Shown here one piece after another: positions 13,782 through 16,809 of a stretch of 16,809 nucleotides of DNA. The stretch is from Limnohabitans sp. Rim8 (lineage in GTDB: Bacteria > Pseudomonadota > Gammaproteobacteria > Burkholderiales > Burkholderiaceae_C), in assembly GCA_945877725.1 (NCBI GenBank), contig CAMDXR010000027.1, forward strand, positions 1 to 16,809, read 5' to 3'. How positions within the stretch are numbered: position 1 is the first letter of the stretch; each line of letters opens with the position of its first letter. The position numbers and the translations under genes were made by a program. Below the pieces are notes generated by a model. That model was not told the DNA's origin, did not search any database, and saw only the letters and a list, made by a program, of their open reading frames with translations.

Positions 13782-14813
13782 ATGAGTCAAACTCCACTTT
13801 CCTACAAAGACGCCGGTGTCGACATCGTTGCAGGCGATGCCTTGGTCGAACGCATCAAGCCTTTGGCCAAGAAGACCATGCGAGAGGGCGTGCTGGCCGG
13901 AATTGGCGGTTTTGGGGCACTTTTTGAAGTCCCCAAACGCTACAAAGAACCCGTTTTGGTCAGCGGCACCGATGGTGTCGGCACCAAGCTCAAGCTGGCT
14001 TTTGAATGGAATATGCACGACACCGTGGGCATTGATTTGGTGGCCATGAGCGTGAACGATGTACTGGTTCAAGGGGCTGAGCCTTTGTTTTTTCTGGACT
14101 ACTTTGCCTGCGGCAAGCTCGATGTGGACACCGCCGCCGCAGTAGTGGGCGGCATCGCCAAAGGGTGCGAGATGTCAGGCTGCGCCCTGATTGGCGGTGA
14201 AACCGCTGAAATGCCGGGCATGTACCCCTCGGGTGAATACGATTTGGCGGGTTTTGCGGTCGGTGCAGTCGAGAAATCCAAAATATTAACTGGACAAAAC
14301 GTCATTGCAGGCGACGTGGTTTTGGGGCTGGCTTCAAGTGGTGTGCACTCTAATGGCTTCAGCTTGGTACGCAAATGCATTGAACGCGCGGGCAGCAATG
14401 CGCCGGCCACGTTAGATGGAAAACCCTTTAAACAAGCCCTCATGGAGCCAACACGTCTGTATGTTTTGAATGTGCTGGCCGCCCTCGCAGCGCACCCCAT
14501 CAAGGCTCTGGCCCACATCACGGGTGGGGGTTTGTTGGAGAATATTCCGCGTGTTTTACCCGATGGCTTGGCCGCTCACCTGCAAAAAGGCAGCTGGCCA
14601 CAAACCGAGTTGTTTGCCTGGTTACAAAAAACAGCAGGCATCGACGACATCGAGATGAACCGCACCTTCAACAATGGCATCGGGATGGTGGTGGTCATTG
14701 ACGCTGCCCAAGCCGAGGCTTGCGCCCAAACATTGCGCGCAGCAGGTGAGCAGGTTTACGTGATCGGAAAAATTGCCCCTCAGGGCGATGGCGCTCAGGT
14801 CGTCGTCGCCTAA
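13782..14813 (+). CDS. purM: Phosphoribosylformylglycinamidine cyclo-ligase (AIR synthetase)
   Basis: A 343-residue cytoplasmic enzyme that closes the imidazole ring of formylglycinamidine ribonucleotide using ATP, the fifth step of purine synthesis. Visible motifs are LSYKDAGVDIVAGDALVERI (6-25), the ATP site SGTDGVGTKLKLA (61-73), VNDVLVQGAEPLFFLDYFA (91-109), and GGETAEMPGMY (138-148). The C-terminal domain includes HITGGGLLENIPRVLP and NNGIGMVVV. The frame is open for 119 codons further upstream, but that part is antisense to the permease gene; the ATG at 13782 starts the family pattern MSQTPLSYKDAG. The stop is 12 bases from the convergent sirB1-like stop. PurR-type or other purine operators were not recognised. 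Confidence 0.97.
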   Translation: MSQTPLSYKDAGVDIVAGDALVERIKPLAKKTMREGVLAGIGGFGALFEVPKRYKEPVLVSGTDGVGTKLKLAFEWNMHDTVGIDLVAMSVNDVLVQGAEPLFFLDYFACGKLDVDTAAAVVGGIAKGCEMSGCALIGGETAEMPGMYPSGEYDLAGFAVGAVEKSKILTGQNVIAGDVVLGLASSGVHSNGFSLVRKCIERAGSNAPATLDGKPFKQALMEPTRLYVLNVLAALAAHPIKALAHITGGGLLENIPRVLPDGLAAHLQKGSWPQTELFAWLQKTAGIDDIEMNRTFNNGIGMVVVIDAAQAEACAQTLRAAGEQVYVIGKIAPQGDGAQVVVA

Positions 14814-14825
14814 AAAGCAGGAATG

Positions 14826-15686
14826 TCAGGTGTTTGAGAGTTCCTGAATGCGATCTCTCAAAGCCTCGTGGTCCATGGCTTGGGGCTCGGCCTGGAGATA
14901 GAGCTGCAAGTCTTTCAAGGCCTCTGACTTGAGACCCATTTCAGCGTAAACCAAACCCCGATCACGCCGTTCCGCCCAAACATCGGGCAAGAGTAAGACC
15001 AATCGGTCAAGCACACACAAGGTGCGTGGCCAATCTTCTTGCGAGCGGAAAATTTCTTTCAGGTTGCGCAGCATCCGGGCCAACATATCCCGTGGCGGGC
15101 AGGCTTGCAAATACAGCCCCATGGGTGTTTCCCCATCGTCCAGATCAGCGCTGGAGCTTGCATCGATTTCTGCACGATAAGGTCCAAGTCGCTCAGCCAA
15201 ATTCTCAACCCCCAAAGACTCTCCAGTTAAGGGATCAAGAACCACCAAGCCCCCTTCAAGAGTCACCTTGACTAAAAAATGGCCCGGAAACGAAACGCCC
15301 TGCGCATTTAGCCCCAAACCCTGGGCCAATTCCAACCAAATGACAGCCAAAGAAATAGGGATACCACGTCGGGTACGCAGCACCTCGTGGAGGTAGCTGT
15401 TTTCAGGTGCGTAGTAATCGTTGGCATTGACGCCAAACGCCATTTCTTTGTAAAAAACCTGACTCAAGATCGCCAATCGTGTCAAATCGTCGGCTTGAGG
15501 GGGCAGGCGCAGATTTATTTTTTTGAGCAAGCGGGCCACATCGTCCAGCACATGCTGCACATCCAGCGCAGGCTCCTCGTCTTGCGCCAAACTGGTCGCC
15601 GCCTCAAGCAGCGGCAAGCCCGTGTCACTTTGCACCAAGCTGGCAAAGTATTCCAAGGGTGTCGGCGGGAGAAAATTAAAGTTCAT
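14826..15686 (-). CDS. SirB1-like transglutaminase-fold and TPR protein
   Basis: A 286-residue soluble protein. The N-terminal half is the transglutaminase-like core of the SirB1 family, with NSYLHEVLRTRRGIPISLAV (96-115) and VSFPGHFLVK (131-140). The place of the usual catalytic cysteine is occupied by IPISLA, so peptidase or transferase activity is doubtful, as in most of this family. Residues about 200-280 form a tetratricopeptide-type helical repeat region (DWPRTLCVLDRLVLLLPD, RDRGLVYAEMG) suited to protein binding. Cellular role unknown. The ATG at 15686 is preferred over TTG at 15689. It follows murJ after 16 bases on the same strand and is probably co-transcribed with it. Confidence 0.9.
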   Translation of the reverse strand: MNFNFLPPTPLEYFASLVQSDTGLPLLEAATSLAQDEEPALDVQHVLDDVARLLKKINLRLPPQADDLTRLAILSQVFYKEMAFGVNANDYYAPENSYLHEVLRTRRGIPISLAVIWLELAQGLGLNAQGVSFPGHFLVKVTLEGGLVVLDPLTGESLGVENLAERLGPYRAEIDASSSADLDDGETPMGLYLQACPPRDMLARMLRNLKEIFRSQEDWPRTLCVLDRLVLLLPDVWAERRDRGLVYAEMGLKSEALKDLQLYLQAEPQAMDHEALRDRIQELSNT

Positions 15687-15702
15687 CAAATTAACAGTAT
15701 TT

Positions 15703-16809
15703 TCAACGCTTCAAAAAGGCTTTCAAGCGCAAACCTGTGACCCATAAAGTCCCAAAATAAACCATTGCCGAGGTCGCCATGATCAAGACCATCCAAGCGA
15801 TGCGAGTCCAGGCATTTTGCCGCAAGGCCACCCAGGGCAACTCGTGTGCCGCAAAGCCCAGCAACAGGGTCAGCAAACCCGTGGCCAACGCCACCTGCAA
15901 GACAAAGCGCAACCACCCGGGTTGAGGCTTGTAACTGCCGCGCCGCAGCAAGCCAACCAACAACCAGCCCGCATTAACCAAGGCTCCCAAACCAATCGAA
16001 AGCGCCAGCCCTGCATGCGCCAAATAAGGCACCAACACCAGGTTGAACAACTGGGTTAAGACCAGCACCACCACCGCGATGCGCACAGGGGTACGAATGT
16101 CTTGACTGGCGTAATAACCAGGTGCCAATACCTTGATCGCCACCAAGCCCAGCAGACCCACACCGTAGCCCGTCAGGGCCAAAGTGGTTTGCTGGACATC
16201 GCGGTCGGTAAAGGCACCGTAGTGGTAAAGCACAGACACCAGTGGCTGTGAAAACACCAGCAAAGCTGCCGCACACGGCAAGGCCAACAACAAAACCAGG
16301 CGCAAGCCCCAATCGAGCATGGCGGCGTAACGTTCGGTGTCACCCGTGGCTTTGGCTGCTGCCAGTTGCGGCATCAGCACCACGCCCAAGGCCACGCCCA
16401 ACATGGCGGTTGGAAACTCCATGAGTCGGTCGGCGTAGGTCAACCAACTGACACTGCCGGGGGCCAAATAAGAAGCAATTTGGGTGTTGATCAACAACGA
16501 GATTTGCGCCACGCCAACGCCTAACAAGGCAGGCGCCATCAGACGCAAAATGTTGCGAGTGGCCGGATTGGCCCAGGCTTTTTTGACCGCTGCAGGACCC
16601 ATGCCCAGCCGAGGCAATAAACCCAGGCGGGCCAACGCCGGAATCTGCACAGCCAGCTGCAAACAGCCCCCCACCATCACGCCGACCGGCAATGCATAAA
16701 TGGCCTCTACCCCTTGACGGGCAAGCCAAGGGGATAAAAACCAAGCCGCCGCAATCACGCTGACATTGAGCAGCACCGGCGTAGCTGCAGGCACTGCAAA
16801 TCGCTTCCA
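15703..16809 (-). CDS. murJ: Lipid II flippase MurJ, 3' part, cut by the right edge
   Basis: The C-terminal 368 residues of a MurJ/MviN-type integral membrane protein; full-length members have about 510, so roughly 140 N-terminal residues lie beyond the window. MurJ flips the peptidoglycan precursor lipid II across the inner membrane. The visible part opens with WKRFAVPAATPVLLNVSVI, a family segment, and continues through the open frame to the edge, so the GTG at 16794 is not the true start. Further landmarks are QISLLINTQIASYLAPGSVS, YADRLMEFPTAMLGVALGVV, LYHYGAFTDRDV and APGYYASQDIRTPVRIA. About ten hydrophobic spans can be seen. The sirB1-like gene follows 16 bases after its stop. Confidence 0.95.
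   Translation of the reverse strand, partial: WKRFAVPAATPVLLNVSVIAAAWFLSPWLARQGVEAIYALPVGVMVGGCLQLAVQIPALARLGLLPRLGMGPAAVKKAWANPATRNILRLMAPALLGVGVAQISLLINTQIASYLAPGSVSWLTYADRLMEFPTAMLGVALGVVLMPQLAAAKATGDTERYAAMLDWGLRLVLLLALPCAAALLVFSQPLVSVLYHYGAFTDRDVQQTTLALTGYGVGLLGLVAIKVLAPGYYASQDIRTPVRIAVVVLVLTQLFNLVLVPYLAHAGLALSIGLGALVNAGWLLVGLLRRGSYKPQPGWLRFVLQVALATGLLTLLLGFAAHELPWVALRQNAWTRIAWMVLIMATSAMVYFGTLWVTGLRLKAFLKR

Noticed and set aside
15703..16794. GTG at 16794 as start of a complete 363-residue gene
   Set aside because: The frame continues to the window edge and the extra residues WKRFA fit MurJ, which is much longer, so the gene is partial.

Overview
The window reads as chromosomal DNA of a betaproteobacterium of the order Burkholderiales, most likely family Comamonadaceae. 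The evidence is the set of housekeeping blocks and their protein sequences: rpsP-rimM-trmD-rplS, a purM gene diverging from a permease-hda-HAD-pcnB-folK run, and a murJ-sirB1-like pair. The genus cannot be fixed from sequence reading alone.

Left part, 1-4735, minus strand: an accessory surface or export module. A 1288-residue lipoprotein carries a C-terminal YHYH domain and five Fibronectin-III-like repeats. It is followed after 22 bases by a small secreted protein with one canonical EF-hand loop, and then by the first 69 codons of a second, almost identical lipoprotein gene that runs off the left edge. The lipoprotein/EF-hand unit therefore looks tandemly duplicated, with about 245 bp of direct repeat at each lipoprotein start.

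4736-5757: roughly 1 kb without a convincing intact gene. The lipoprotein-proximal half is very AT-rich, with palindromes, an inverted repeat and a candidate promoter. The rest holds short open stretches on the minus strand that may be remnants of lost genes. It ends in the strong terminator of the ribosomal protein operon.

5758-7966, minus strand: rpsP-rimM-trmD-rplS (S16, 16S maturation factor, tRNA m1G37 methyltransferase, L19), with a good promoter at 8082-8110. 8104-9080, plus strand: a GNAT acetyltransferase of the phosphinothricin/methionine-sulfone acetyltransferase type starting with TTG, and a TM2-domain membrane protein.

9108-13648, minus strand: an AI-2E-type permease, hda, a HAD phosphatase, pcnB and folK. 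The first four are linked by three successive 4-base ATGA stop/start overlaps. purM (13782-14813) diverges from this operon. 14826-16809, minus strand: a SirB1-like transglutaminase-fold/TPR protein and the 3' part of murJ, which is cut by the right edge.

The core genes are ordinary. The least described part is the duplicated YHYH-lipoprotein/EF-hand module and the AT-rich leader that probably controls it.
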